In this document: piece after piece, positions 25,452-34,239 of the stretch | Layout: each line of letters begins with the position of its first letter | Position numbering within the stretch: position 1 is the stretch's first letter | NCBI GenBank assembly: GCA_017940415.1 | Contig: JAGAYR010000044.1 | Coordinates: forward strand, 1 to 64,000 | DNA: 64,000 nt | Direction of reading: 5' to 3' | From: Lachnospiraceae bacterium | GTDB taxonomy: Bacteria > Bacillota > Clostridia > Lachnospirales > Lachnospiraceae | Made by a program: the position numbers and the translations under genes | The notes under the pieces: model-generated | What the model was told of the DNA's origin: nothing | The model's database searches: none | The model's input: only the letters and a program-made list of their open reading frames with translations

Positions 25452-26840
25452 ATGGAAGTCGATGTAATGAAGAAAGTTCCCGTAAGAGAGCAGGAGCCTC
25501 AGGTTAGAGCAAAGAATTTCGAAGAGGTCTGCTACGGATATACTCTTGAAGAGGCTCAGGCCGAGGCTTCAAGATGCTTAAATTGTAAGAATGCTCAGTG
25601 TATGAAAGGATGTCCCGTATCCATCAACATTCCCGGATTCATTCAGCAGATCAAAGAAGGAAATATCGAAGAAGCATACAATATCATTTCCCGGTCTTCA
25701 GCACTTCCCGCAGTATGCGGAAGAGTCTGCCCTCAGGAGACCCAGTGTGAAGGCAAGTGTATCAGAGGAATCAAGGGTGAGGCTGTTGCAATCGGTAAGC
25801 TCGAGAGATTTGTTGCCGATTATGCAATGGAGCACGGACTCAAGCCCAAGAAGGAGAAGGAATCCAACGGAATCAAAGTTGCCGTTATCGGTTCCGGCCC
25901 CAGCGGACTTACCTGTGCAGGAGACCTTGCAAAGCTCGGATACGATGTAACCATCTTCGAGGCACTTCATCAGGCAGGCGGAGTTCTCGTATACGGTATC
26001 CCCGAATTCAGACTCCCCAAAGAGAGAGTTGTTGCCAAGGAGATTGAAAACGTTAAAGCACTCGGTGTTAAGATCGAGACCAATGTTGTTGTAGGACGCA
26101 GCGTTACCATCGATGAGCTTATGGAAAAAGAAGGATTCCGCGCAGTATTCATCGGATCCGGCGCAGGACTTCCCAGATTCATGAACATTCCCGGCGAGAC
26201 TCTTAACGGAGTATTCTCCGCAAATGAGTACCTTACCAGAAGCAACCTTATGAAGTCCTTCCGTGAGGATTCCACCACTCCCATCATGAAGAGTAAGAAG
26301 GTTGCCGTTGTCGGCGGCGGAAACGTAGCTATGGATGCTGCAAGAACCGCTCTCAGACTCGGTGCCGAAGTACATATCGTATACAGAAGAGGCGAAGAGG
26401 AACTCCCTGCAAGAGTAGAGGAAGTTCATCACGCTAAGGAAGAGGGCATCATATTCGATCTCCTTACCAATCCCGTAGAGATCATCGGCGATGAAAACGG
26501 CTGGGTAAAGGCTATCAAGTGCGTAAAGATGGAACTTGGCGAGCCCGATGAGTCCGGCAGAAGAAGTCCCGTAGAAGTTAAGGGATCCGAGTTCGAGATC
26601 GATGTTGATACCGTTATCATGTCCCTGGGAACTTCACCCAATCCTCTCATTTCCATGACCACCAAGGGACTTGAGACCAATAAGAGAAAGTGCATCGTTG
26701 CTGAGGAGAATACCGGTAAGACTTCAAGAGAAGGCGTATATGCCGGCGGTGATGCCGTAACAGGTGCAGCAACCGTAATCCTTGCAATGGGTGCAGGTAA
26801 AGAAGCAGCCAAGGCTATCGATGAATTCATAAACGGATGA
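25452..26840 (+). CDS. nfnB: NfnB/GltD-type flavin oxidoreductase subunit
   Basis: This 462-residue protein is homologous to the glutamate synthase small subunit. Two N-terminal [4Fe-4S] motifs are visible: C-x2-C-x4-C-x3-C in CLNCKNAQCMKGC and C-x3-C-x5-C-x3-C in CGRVCPQETQCEGKC. Two dinucleotide folds follow, with VIGSGPSGLTCAG and VAVVGGGNVAMDAAR. With no large GltB subunit present and NfnA directly upstream, it is best read as NfnB, which reduces NADP+ using NADH plus reduced ferredoxin. The SD GGAGATAT is upstream. It is often annotated gltA. Confidence 0.9.
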   Translation: MEVDVMKKVPVREQEPQVRAKNFEEVCYGYTLEEAQAEASRCLNCKNAQCMKGCPVSINIPGFIQQIKEGNIEEAYNIISRSSALPAVCGRVCPQETQCEGKCIRGIKGEAVAIGKLERFVADYAMEHGLKPKKEKESNGIKVAVIGSGPSGLTCAGDLAKLGYDVTIFEALHQAGGVLVYGIPEFRLPKERVVAKEIENVKALGVKIETNVVVGRSVTIDELMEKEGFRAVFIGSGAGLPRFMNIPGETLNGVFSANEYLTRSNLMKSFREDSTTPIMKSKKVAVVGGGNVAMDAARTALRLGAEVHIVYRRGEEELPARVEEVHHAKEEGIIFDLLTNPVEIIGDENGWVKAIKCVKMELGEPDESGRRSPVEVKGSEFEIDVDTVIMSLGTSPNPLISMTTKGLETNKRKCIVAEENTGKTSREGVYAGGDAVTGAATVILAMGAGKEAAKAIDEFING

Positions 26841-26857
26841 TTTTTTAGAGGATAAAT

Positions 26858-27481
26858 ATGTCCGGATCTGAAAAAGAAAACAGTGAAAACTACGGATATG
26901 ACGAGGAGGCGCCCTTAGCGCCTCCCGTTTCCGAAGTTAAGGATGAAGGGGAGTTTATATCACCCGGATTCAAAGCTCCGTATGTAAAAAATAATGACAG
27001 GGCATCCGACTATAAATCTACGGGATTATTACTGACCGTATTCGGAGGCGTCGGCATTTTGTTTGTACTTTTAACCGTGATAGGTATCATACCCGAATTT
27101 CTGGGTAATCCTTACCTTTCATACGGTGTGCTTTTTGCGGTGTTCGTTCTCTTTTTCGTGATGGGAATCATCTCCATCAGGAGTGCGGGCATTTTCGAAA
27201 AGAAAGCAAAATCCGATCACACCCTTGAAAAGAGGATTCTTGATTTTGTCGGTAATGAGCTTAATTCTTCCGAGGTTGATGCTCAGGCTGACATATCCGA
27301 TGCCGATGAACCTGAAATATTGTTTTTCAAGCGTACGGATTGTCTGAAGAAGATAATCACCAATAAATTTGTGAATATCGATCCCGATTTTCTCGATAAT
27401 CTGATAGATGAAGAAGTATATGACAAGATCTTCGGCAACAATAAGGAAGAAGATGAAGACAGCGAGACATCCGAAGAGTAG
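26858..27481 (+). CDS. Hypothetical membrane protein, two TM segments
   Basis: The product has 207 residues: an acidic N-terminal tail, two membrane segments (about 54-75 and 88-108), then a charged cytoplasmic C-terminal region with EPEILFFKRTDCLKKIITNKF and a Glu-rich end. AGAGGA precedes the ATG. The gene is four bases from rlmH, so they are probably co-translated. No known family was recognised. Confidence 0.75.
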   Translation: MSGSEKENSENYGYDEEAPLAPPVSEVKDEGEFISPGFKAPYVKNNDRASDYKSTGLLLTVFGGVGILFVLLTVIGIIPEFLGNPYLSYGVLFAVFVLFFVMGIISIRSAGIFEKKAKSDHTLEKRILDFVGNELNSSEVDAQADISDADEPEILFFKRTDCLKKIITNKFVNIDPDFLDNLIDEEVYDKIFGNNKEEDEDSETSEE

Positions 27482-27484
27482 AAC

Positions 27485-27961
27485 ATGAACATAAGTATTA
27501 TATGTGTCGGTAAGATAAAAGAATCTTTCTACCGCGATGCCATTGCGGAATATGCCAAGCGTCTTTCCGCATATTGCACTTTCAAAGTAATTGAAACAGA
27601 GGATGAACCCGATACCGGTTCTTCTGAATCGGCAATTGAAAATGCCAAGGAACGCGAAGCAGAAAGAATTCTTAAAAATATCAAACCCGGAATGCATGTT
27701 ATAACTCTTGAGATCAAGGGAAAGAAATATTCATCGGAGAGTTTTTCGGAATATCTATCGGGACTTTTTGTTTCGGGTAAAAGCGATATTGCATTTGTTA
27801 TAGGCGGATCCAACGGTCTTGCAAAATGTGTTTCCGACAGAACTGATGCGAAACTTTCATTTTCCGATATGACATTTCCTCATCAGCTTATGAGAGTTAT
27901 CTTATCCGAGCAGATCTACAGGGCATTCAGGATCATGCGCGGTGAGCCATATCATAAGTAA
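27485..27961 (+). CDS. rlmH: 23S rRNA pseudouridine-1915 N3-methyltransferase
   Basis: RlmH (SPOUT fold) methylates pseudouridine 1915 in helix 69 of 23S rRNA. The 158-residue length is normal. The AdoMet knot motif FVIGGSNGL (about 101-109) and the C-terminal signature FPHQLMRVILSEQIYRAFRI ending in GEPYHK are complete. It sits with other RNA genes (phoH, ybeY) further along the same strand. Confidence 0.96.
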   Translation: MNISIICVGKIKESFYRDAIAEYAKRLSAYCTFKVIETEDEPDTGSSESAIENAKEREAERILKNIKPGMHVITLEIKGKKYSSESFSEYLSGLFVSGKSDIAFVIGGSNGLAKCVSDRTDAKLSFSDMTFPHQLMRVILSEQIYRAFRIMRGEPYHK

Positions 27962-27975
27962 CGGTTACGGTATAT

Positions 27976-28605
27976 ATGAGAAAAAAGGAACTGGCCTCGG
28001 AAGTTATCGAAAGGCTAAAAAAAGAATATCCTGATTCCGTGTGTACACTGGATGTATCGGATGCATGGCAGCTTTTGGTCAGCGTAAGACTTGCCGCTCA
28101 GTGTACCGATAAAAGGGTCAACGAAACCGTTCCCGCATTATTTAAAAAGTACCCCTCACCCAAAAAGCTTGCGGCCGCAAAGATTTCAGATATAGAAGAT
28201 CTGATCCGTCCCTGCGGACTGTTTAAAACAAAGGCAAGGGATATCAAGGCGTGCATGACCGACGTTTGTGACAGGTTTGACGGTAAGGTTCCGGATAATA
28301 TGAAAGATCTTCTGTCACTCCCCGGAGTCGGCAGAAAGAGTGCAAATCTTATCCTGGGAGATATATTCGGTCAGGAAAGCTATGTATGCGATACTCATTG
28401 CATCAGACTTTCCGGAAGAATAGGTCTTTCGGACGGAAGCAAGGATCCTGTTAAAGTCGAGATGCAGCTTCGTAAAATAGTGCCTCCCGAAGAATCCGGC
28501 GCATTTTGCCACAGACTTGTGGACCATGGAAGAGCTGTATGTAAAGCACAGTCACCACAGTGCGAAGTATGTTGTCTTAATGATATCTGTCGTAAGAAAA
28601 TGTGA
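27976..28605 (+). CDS. nth: Endonuclease III
   Basis: This DNA glycosylase/AP lyase removes oxidised pyrimidines. It has 209 residues. The helix-hairpin-helix LPGVGRKSANLIL (about 115-127) carries the catalytic lysine position, with the Asp in CDTHCIRLSGRIGL just after. The C-terminal [4Fe-4S] loop has four cysteines in CKAQSPQCEVCCLNDIC. The SD is weak, so translation may be coupled to rlmH. Confidence 0.95.
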   Translation: MRKKELASEVIERLKKEYPDSVCTLDVSDAWQLLVSVRLAAQCTDKRVNETVPALFKKYPSPKKLAAAKISDIEDLIRPCGLFKTKARDIKACMTDVCDRFDGKVPDNMKDLLSLPGVGRKSANLILGDIFGQESYVCDTHCIRLSGRIGLSDGSKDPVKVEMQLRKIVPPEESGAFCHRLVDHGRAVCKAQSPQCEVCCLNDICRKKM

Positions 28606-28631
28606 TCTTTTTACGAAAGGAGCGTATCTTT

Positions 28632-29936
28632 ATGAGAATGGTAGACATCATAATCTCCAAGAGAAACGGTAATGAACTTACGGATGAGGAGATAGCTTTT
28701 TTCGTAAACGGATATACAAAGGGAGAGATTCCCGACTATCAGGTTTCAGCACTTATGATGGCCATATACTTCAAAGGTATGAGTAAAAGAGAAACTCTTA
28801 CCCTTACAAAGCTTATGGCAGATTCCGGAGATCTTCTGGATCTTTCCAAGATCGCAGGTATCAAGGTTGATAAGCATTCAACAGGCGGTGTAGGAGATAA
28901 AACATCTCTTGCACTTACTCCCATTGTCTCTGCATGCGGAGTTCCCATTGCCAAGATGAGCGGAAGAGGTCTCGGACATACCGGCGGAACCATAGATAAA
29001 CTTGAGAGTTTTGACGGATTTAATGTTTCAATCCCTACCGAACAGTTTATTGATAATGTAAATACCAACGGTATTTCCATTATGGGACAGACTGCAGATC
29101 TTGCCCCTGCGGATAAGAAACTCTACGCACTTCGTGATGTGACCGGAACCGTAGAAAACATGTCACTTATAGCAAGTTCCATTATGAGTAAGAAACTTGC
29201 AGCGGGTGCGGATGCGATCGTTCTTGATGTTAAGACCGGAAGCGGCGCCTTCATGAAGACACTTGAAGACTCCACCGCTCTTGCCAAGGAAATGGTAGAG
29301 ATCGGTAACGGAGCAGGCAGGAAGACTGTTGCGATTATCAGTGATATGGATCAGCCTCTCGGTCTTGCGGTCGGTAATGCCATTGAAGTAAGAGAAGCAA
29401 TAGATACATTAAACGGACACGGGCCCGAAGATTTTACCGAGCTTGTTTATACACTTGCAACTTATATGATCATGCTGGGAGGAAAAGCATCTTCCGAAGA
29501 TGAGGCTCTGACCATGATCAAGGAGGCCGTATCAAGCGGAAAAGCACTTGATAAACTTGCAGCATTCATCGGAAGTCAGGGCGGTAATACCGAGCAGGTA
29601 TATCATCCCGAACTTCTTAAAGTCTCAGATAAAACAGTTACGGTCAAAGCAGAAAAAGACGGATATGTGGATCATATCGTCTGTGACAGAGTCGGTGTGG
29701 CCTGCATGATGCTGGGGGGCGGAAGAGCATCCAAAGAAGATGTTATAGACCTCAGTGTTGGTATCAGGCTTGTGAAAAAAGTAGGTGACGAAGTAAAGAA
29801 AGGCGACGATCTTGCCATTGTTTATTACAGCAGGGAAGAAGGCCTTGAAAGTGCTCTTGAAAGGCTGCAGAGTTCATATGTAATCTCTGATGTGAAGCCC
29901 GAAAAACAGCCGCTTATCAAAAACATCATCAAATAA
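28632..29936 (+). CDS. pdp: Pyrimidine-nucleoside phosphorylase
   Basis: This enzyme phosphorolyses uridine and thymidine for salvage. It has 434 residues from ATG 28632, which has AAAGGAG nine bases upstream. A GTG at 28602 overlapping nth is rejected for lack of an SD. Family signatures are KHSTGGVGDKTSL (phosphate/glycine loop, about 81-93) and MSGRGLGHTGGT. The C-terminal domain follows DGYVDHIVCDRVGVA. It is co-directional with nth and phoH. Confidence 0.95.
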   Translation: MRMVDIIISKRNGNELTDEEIAFFVNGYTKGEIPDYQVSALMMAIYFKGMSKRETLTLTKLMADSGDLLDLSKIAGIKVDKHSTGGVGDKTSLALTPIVSACGVPIAKMSGRGLGHTGGTIDKLESFDGFNVSIPTEQFIDNVNTNGISIMGQTADLAPADKKLYALRDVTGTVENMSLIASSIMSKKLAAGADAIVLDVKTGSGAFMKTLEDSTALAKEMVEIGNGAGRKTVAIISDMDQPLGLAVGNAIEVREAIDTLNGHGPEDFTELVYTLATYMIMLGGKASSEDEALTMIKEAVSSGKALDKLAAFIGSQGGNTEQVYHPELLKVSDKTVTVKAEKDGYVDHIVCDRVGVACMMLGGGRASKEDVIDLSVGIRLVKKVGDEVKKGDDLAIVYYSREEGLESALERLQSSYVISDVKPEKQPLIKNIIK

Positions 29937-29954
29937 CAAAGGAACCTGAATTTA

Positions 29955-30938
29955 ATGGATGAATTTTCGCTTAAAGCAGAACTGTCAAGCGATGAGATGA
30001 GAAACATATTCGGCATGAGGGATGCCTTCATAAAGAAGGTGGAATCCTCCATGAATGTTCGTGTTGTTTCGAGAAACGGCTTCTTGTATGTCTATGGAAG
30101 TGAGGAAAACGCCAATAAGGCGATGTCGGTTATCATGGATCTTAAAGACTATTCGGAAAAAGGAAATGTGATCGAAGAGCAGAGTGTGAACTATGCCATC
30201 GATATGATGGAGGATTCTCATGAAGGAGCTCTGGGGGAAGCATCTGCGGATGTTATCTGTCATACTGCTCAGGGTAAACCGGTCAAGCCCAAGACTCTCG
30301 GTCAGAAATCATATGTAAAAAGCATTTCCGATAAGATGATCACTTTCGGTATCGGACCTGCGGGAACCGGTAAAACCTATCTTGCCATGGCTATGGCAAT
30401 TACCGCGTTTAAGAATGAGGAAGTCGGACGAATAATCCTGACCAGACCTGCCATAGAAGCGGGTGAGAAACTTGGATTTTTGCCCGGTGATCTGCAGAGC
30501 AAAGTAGATCCCTATCTTCGTCCTTTATATGATGCACTGTTTCAGATAATGGGTCCCGAGAAATTTGCTCTCAATATGGAAAAAGGACTTATAGAGGTCG
30601 CTCCTCTTGCATATATGAGAGGAAGGACTCTGGATAATGCGTTTATTATCCTGGATGAAGCGCAGAATACCACCCCCGCACAGATGAAGATGTTTCTGAC
30701 CAGAATAGGTTTCGGCTCCAAGGTAGTCGTAACCGGTGATGCAACCCAGAAAGACCTTGCCCCCGGAACGGTATCCGGTCTTGATGTGGCACTCAAAGTT
30801 CTCGGTTCCATGGATGAGATAGGATTCTGTATGCTCACCAGTAAAGACGTCGTAAGACATCCTCTTGTTCAGAAAATAGTCAAGCGATATGAGGACTATG
30901 AGAACAAGCATAAAACCAGCGAGAGAAAACACAGATAA
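29955..30938 (+). CDS. phoH: PhoH family ATPase
   Basis: This 327-residue P-loop protein has an N-terminal KH-like segment (about 30-70). Walker A is GPAGTGKT (134-141) and Walker B is AFIILDEAQNTTP. The sequence TRPAIEAGEKLGFLPGDL is typical of the family. PhoH proteins are linked to RNA handling. The synteny phoH, yqfF, ybeY seen in many Firmicutes is preserved here. AAAGGAA lies 11 bases before the ATG. Confidence 0.93.
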   Translation: MDEFSLKAELSSDEMRNIFGMRDAFIKKVESSMNVRVVSRNGFLYVYGSEENANKAMSVIMDLKDYSEKGNVIEEQSVNYAIDMMEDSHEGALGEASADVICHTAQGKPVKPKTLGQKSYVKSISDKMITFGIGPAGTGKTYLAMAMAITAFKNEEVGRIILTRPAIEAGEKLGFLPGDLQSKVDPYLRPLYDALFQIMGPEKFALNMEKGLIEVAPLAYMRGRTLDNAFIILDEAQNTTPAQMKMFLTRIGFGSKVVVTGDATQKDLAPGTVSGLDVALKVLGSMDEIGFCMLTSKDVVRHPLVQKIVKRYEDYENKHKTSERKHR

Positions 30939-30953
30939 AGAGGCTGATACATA

Positions 30954-32153
30954 TTGAAGACAGCACATGTAAAATCAGGAAGTAAGATCCCGGGAATCAT
31001 CTTCACGATCATTTATGCCATGCTTCTTACGGGAGTGGGATATGTCGGAGGCAAAGATACCGCCGAGATTATTCAGTATGGAGTTTTCAGTTTGATACTG
31101 GGAGGACTGGTATCTCTTTGCATCAGAAAATTCTTCCCAATATCCATGACCGATCCCGATATTTCCGAAGGAGCGGAATCCAGATTTTGGGTAATAGTAT
31201 ATATCTGTATGCTTTTATCCGTTCTCTTTTCTTATTTTCCCAACACCATGTGGGTGTTTGTTCCTGTTTTTGTCATACTGTCTCTGTTCTCATCACCTTT
31301 GGTGGGCATAACCATTGCTTCCGTTTTACTGGCAGGAACTGCCATTATCTCGGGATGCGGTGCATTGGTATTCTTCCTGTACTTTGTCAGCGGAGTATTT
31401 TCGGTAATGGTATATCTTCCTCTTACCGAGGAAATGAAATTTGCCATGCCTGCATTTTTGTCTTCCGTATGTCTTCTTGTTTGTGAAATGTGCGGAATAA
31501 TCCTTACCATCAATTCTGCCTTTGATATACAGCTTCTCATACTTCCCTGTGCAAACTGTCTCATAGGTCTTATGGTCATATACTCCGCATTCAGAGGATA
31601 TTCATCCCTTATAATGTTTAAGTATTATGATCTGTATCAGACCCTTTGTGATACAGAAAATGAAAAACTTCTCGAACTTAAGAGCGATTCTCCCAAAGAA
31701 TATATGCTCAGCATACATACTGCATATTTCTGCGACAGAGTATCATCATCATTGGGACTTGATGCGGACATTGTGAAGTGTGCCGGTTATTATCATGAAC
31801 TTACTCCGGATAATGCCGAAGACAGGGAAGATTTTTATGACGAGATGAATTTTACGGAAGGTCTTAAGTGTATTCTTGATGAGTACAAGGATTATATATC
31901 GGGTTCACGTAAGTCTCTTATCAGAAAAGAAGCCGCTGTTCTTGTATGCTCCAGAACCGTTGTCATGACTGTAATGACACTATTTGAAAAAGATAAAAAT
32001 GCCGATATCGATACCGGTAAACTTATCGATGCGGTTTTTGACAGATTTGTATCCAGAGGATCTTTCGCAGATTGTGAAATAACCTTTTCCGATATCTCCA
32101 AGATGAAGAAGATATTCAAGGAAGAGAAATTATATTATGACTTTTTGAAATAA
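30954..32153 (+). CDS. Shortened YqfF/PgpH-like membrane protein with degenerate HD domain
   Basis: The position between phoH and ybeY is where Firmicutes carry YqfF (PgpH), a 7TM-HD cyclic-di-AMP phosphodiesterase of about 700 residues. This product has 399. It keeps about seven membrane segments (residues 10-225) and a helical C-terminal domain. It lacks the N-terminal extracellular region. The HD motif appears as GYYHELT where the family has YHDIGK, so a key metal-binding aspartate is replaced by glutamate. An upstream histidine survives in SIHTAYFCDRVS. It starts with TTG. Probably catalytically impaired or altered; c-di-AMP hydrolysis may fall to another enzyme. Confidence 0.65.
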   Translation: MKTAHVKSGSKIPGIIFTIIYAMLLTGVGYVGGKDTAEIIQYGVFSLILGGLVSLCIRKFFPISMTDPDISEGAESRFWVIVYICMLLSVLFSYFPNTMWVFVPVFVILSLFSSPLVGITIASVLLAGTAIISGCGALVFFLYFVSGVFSVMVYLPLTEEMKFAMPAFLSSVCLLVCEMCGIILTINSAFDIQLLILPCANCLIGLMVIYSAFRGYSSLIMFKYYDLYQTLCDTENEKLLELKSDSPKEYMLSIHTAYFCDRVSSSLGLDADIVKCAGYYHELTPDNAEDREDFYDEMNFTEGLKCILDEYKDYISGSRKSLIRKEAAVLVCSRTVVMTVMTLFEKDKNADIDTGKLIDAVFDRFVSRGSFADCEITFSDISKMKKIFKEEKLYYDFLK

Positions 32154-32156
32154 ACC

Positions 32157-32663
32157 ATGAATATTTACATTGAAAAAGAAGTTGATACCGATTTTGCATT
32201 TGATGAAAATGTGCTTATAAAGACTGTTGCCGAGCATGCGTTTAAGTCGGAGGGAGCACCTGTTTCTTCATCGTGCGTTAATGTGCTGATCACGGACAGC
32301 GAAGGCATAAGAGAACTTAACAAAGATTACAGGGGAATAGATTCTCCTACGGATGTTCTTTCTTTTCCCAACCTTGATTTTGACTCGCCTTCCGATTTTG
32401 ATATTCCCGAAGAGAGGAAGGTTGACTATACTGATCCCGAAACCGGGGAGCTTATCATGGGGGATATCATTCTTAACTCGGACAGGATAATTTCTCAGGC
32501 AGATGAATACGGACACAGCATTAAACGAGAGATGGCATTTCTTGTAGCTCACAGCTGTCTGCATCTGTGCGGATATGATCATATGACAAAGCCCGAAGAA
32601 GAAGAGATGATATCCAAACAGGAAGAGATTCTTAATTCACTTGGTATTACGAGAGGTGACTGA
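32157..32663 (+). CDS. ybeY: Endoribonuclease YbeY, rRNA maturation factor
   Basis: YbeY acts in 16S rRNA 3' processing and 70S quality control. It has 168 residues. The zinc site is AHSCLHLCGYDHM (about 138-150), where most homologues have HGxLHLxGYDH. The three histidines are intact. RGIDSPTDVLSFP is also diagnostic. It starts three bases after the preceding stop, with no clear SD, so coupling is likely. Its stop overlaps the next start. Confidence 0.95.
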   Translation: MNIYIEKEVDTDFAFDENVLIKTVAEHAFKSEGAPVSSSCVNVLITDSEGIRELNKDYRGIDSPTDVLSFPNLDFDSPSDFDIPEERKVDYTDPETGELIMGDIILNSDRIISQADEYGHSIKREMAFLVAHSCLHLCGYDHMTKPEEEEMISKQEEILNSLGITRGD

Positions 32664-34237
32664 TGAAAAATTATGTATATAAGAAAAAGACAGGATATAT
32701 CTGCCTTCTTATTTCTATAATGTCCTTATTCCTGTACAGAATGTTTTTGACCGAAACCGGTATGGGATATGCACTTGTTTCTTATCTGGTTTGCATGTCT
32801 GTCTGGATGCTTTTCGGACAGGGCTTTTCGGATGTTACCGCAAGAATGGCCAGAGTCAGACTGGCTAAAGGGCAAAAAAGAAGTGCACTTGATGTACTTG
32901 CAGTATCTTTTGCATGTCATTTCATACTTGGATTACTCGGCACCGCTCTTTGCGGAGCTTTGAATTTTTGGTTCATGTCCGATGTTATTCATCTTCCCAA
33001 GGGAAGATTTCTGGGACTTTATCTATGCAGCTGGTTCTTTTTCAGGATGATGAATGAATATCTTACCGGATATGCATCCGTATCATCCGGAGACAGGGCT
33101 ATCTGCATCTCTATGGTATCAAGACAGCTTTTCAGGATTGTGTTCGGATTCCTGTTCATGAAGATGATGTATGATAAGGGCGAGGTCAATTCCGCTCTTT
33201 TGATGGATGGTGATATCAAGTTCATCTACGCATGTGCAGGTCTTTTCGCAGGTTTTTGTGTAGCCGAGATTTTTGTATTTGTATTCCTGTTCATAGTCCG
33301 TCTGGGACTCAGGATCAAAGCAAGTGATGAAAGAGAAGGCTTCGGAGGAAGAGATAATCTTGGTATTGTTATTCTCAATCTTCTTAAGAGGAGACTTGGG
33401 GATGCCGTACTTGGTCTGTCCGGATGCCTGGTACTTCTTTTCTGGGCTGCTCAATCCGCTGATGTTCACGGAATTGGTGTTTCGGTATATATGCTTCTTT
33501 CACCTTTTGCATTCTCACTTGTATTTGCTCTCTTTGCTGGAGCGCTTTCAGGCGCCAACTGGATGCAGAGTGTTCGTAAGAATGAAAAAGGAAATGCCAG
33601 AGCATATTTTGATTTCGGAATGCATATCGTATGTATAGTTTCGGTATTCCTGACCGCATTTTTTGCATCCGTATCAAAGCCCGTGGCTAAGCTGCTTGCA
33701 ACCGGTGTTGAAGTAAGCCTTATTACTGAATTTATCCTGATCATTGCCACATCCATCATGCTTTCCATGGCTTTGTTCTGTGATTCTCTCTGTGTGGGAA
33801 GAGATGACAGAATTCCCAGGATCGTAGCTCATGCAGCTTCGGGATTTGCCGGAATACTTGCCGTTAAATTATCTACCGGTAACGGACATAGTATGTATAA
33901 GGGACTTATGATTTCTGTTTTGGTATATTCCATTATCGAGATCATAGTATGGTGCGTAATATCTTATATTCGTATGAGCATGGTATTCGACCCCATCAGA
34001 AATATTCTGATTCCCATTGTTTCCGGTGCCGTATGTGCCATCTTCCTGGTTATCATAACCAATGCGGCTGCCGCTCATCTGGGGAATCTCTTTACCGTTG
34101 TTATTTGTATTCCGATAGGGCTTATCATATATCACTCGGTACTTTTGCTTCTCAGAAATTATTCCGATGCCGAGCTTAAATTGATGCCTTTCGGAAGCAT
34201 TCTTTACAGTCTCGGTCAGATATTGAAGGTAATTTGA
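32663..34237 (+). CDS. Polytopic membrane protein, MOP-flippase-like
   Basis: The protein has 524 residues with about 13-14 membrane segments and short loops. The topology and the repeated bundle resemble MurJ/SpoVB/Wzx-type flippases of the MOP superfamily, but I see no decisive motif. The start overlaps the ybeY stop. A role in moving lipid-linked cell-wall or glycan precursors is an inference. An ordinary transporter is also possible. Confidence 0.6.
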   Translation: MKNYVYKKKTGYICLLISIMSLFLYRMFLTETGMGYALVSYLVCMSVWMLFGQGFSDVTARMARVRLAKGQKRSALDVLAVSFACHFILGLLGTALCGALNFWFMSDVIHLPKGRFLGLYLCSWFFFRMMNEYLTGYASVSSGDRAICISMVSRQLFRIVFGFLFMKMMYDKGEVNSALLMDGDIKFIYACAGLFAGFCVAEIFVFVFLFIVRLGLRIKASDEREGFGGRDNLGIVILNLLKRRLGDAVLGLSGCLVLLFWAAQSADVHGIGVSVYMLLSPFAFSLVFALFAGALSGANWMQSVRKNEKGNARAYFDFGMHIVCIVSVFLTAFFASVSKPVAKLLATGVEVSLITEFILIIATSIMLSMALFCDSLCVGRDDRIPRIVAHAASGFAGILAVKLSTGNGHSMYKGLMISVLVYSIIEIIVWCVISYIRMSMVFDPIRNILIPIVSGAVCAIFLVIITNAAAAHLGNLFTVVICIPIGLIIYHSVLLLLRNYSDAELKLMPFGSILYSLGQILKVI

Positions 34238-34239
34238 TA

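Noticed and set aside
25698-26432. Long open frame opposite nfnB
   Set aside because: The 244-codon minus-strand frame is a shadow of a strongly conserved gene and has no family features or SD.
28602-28631. GTG 28602 as start of pdp
   Set aside because: It overlaps nth with no SD before it; the sequence in between contains the SD for ATG 28632.
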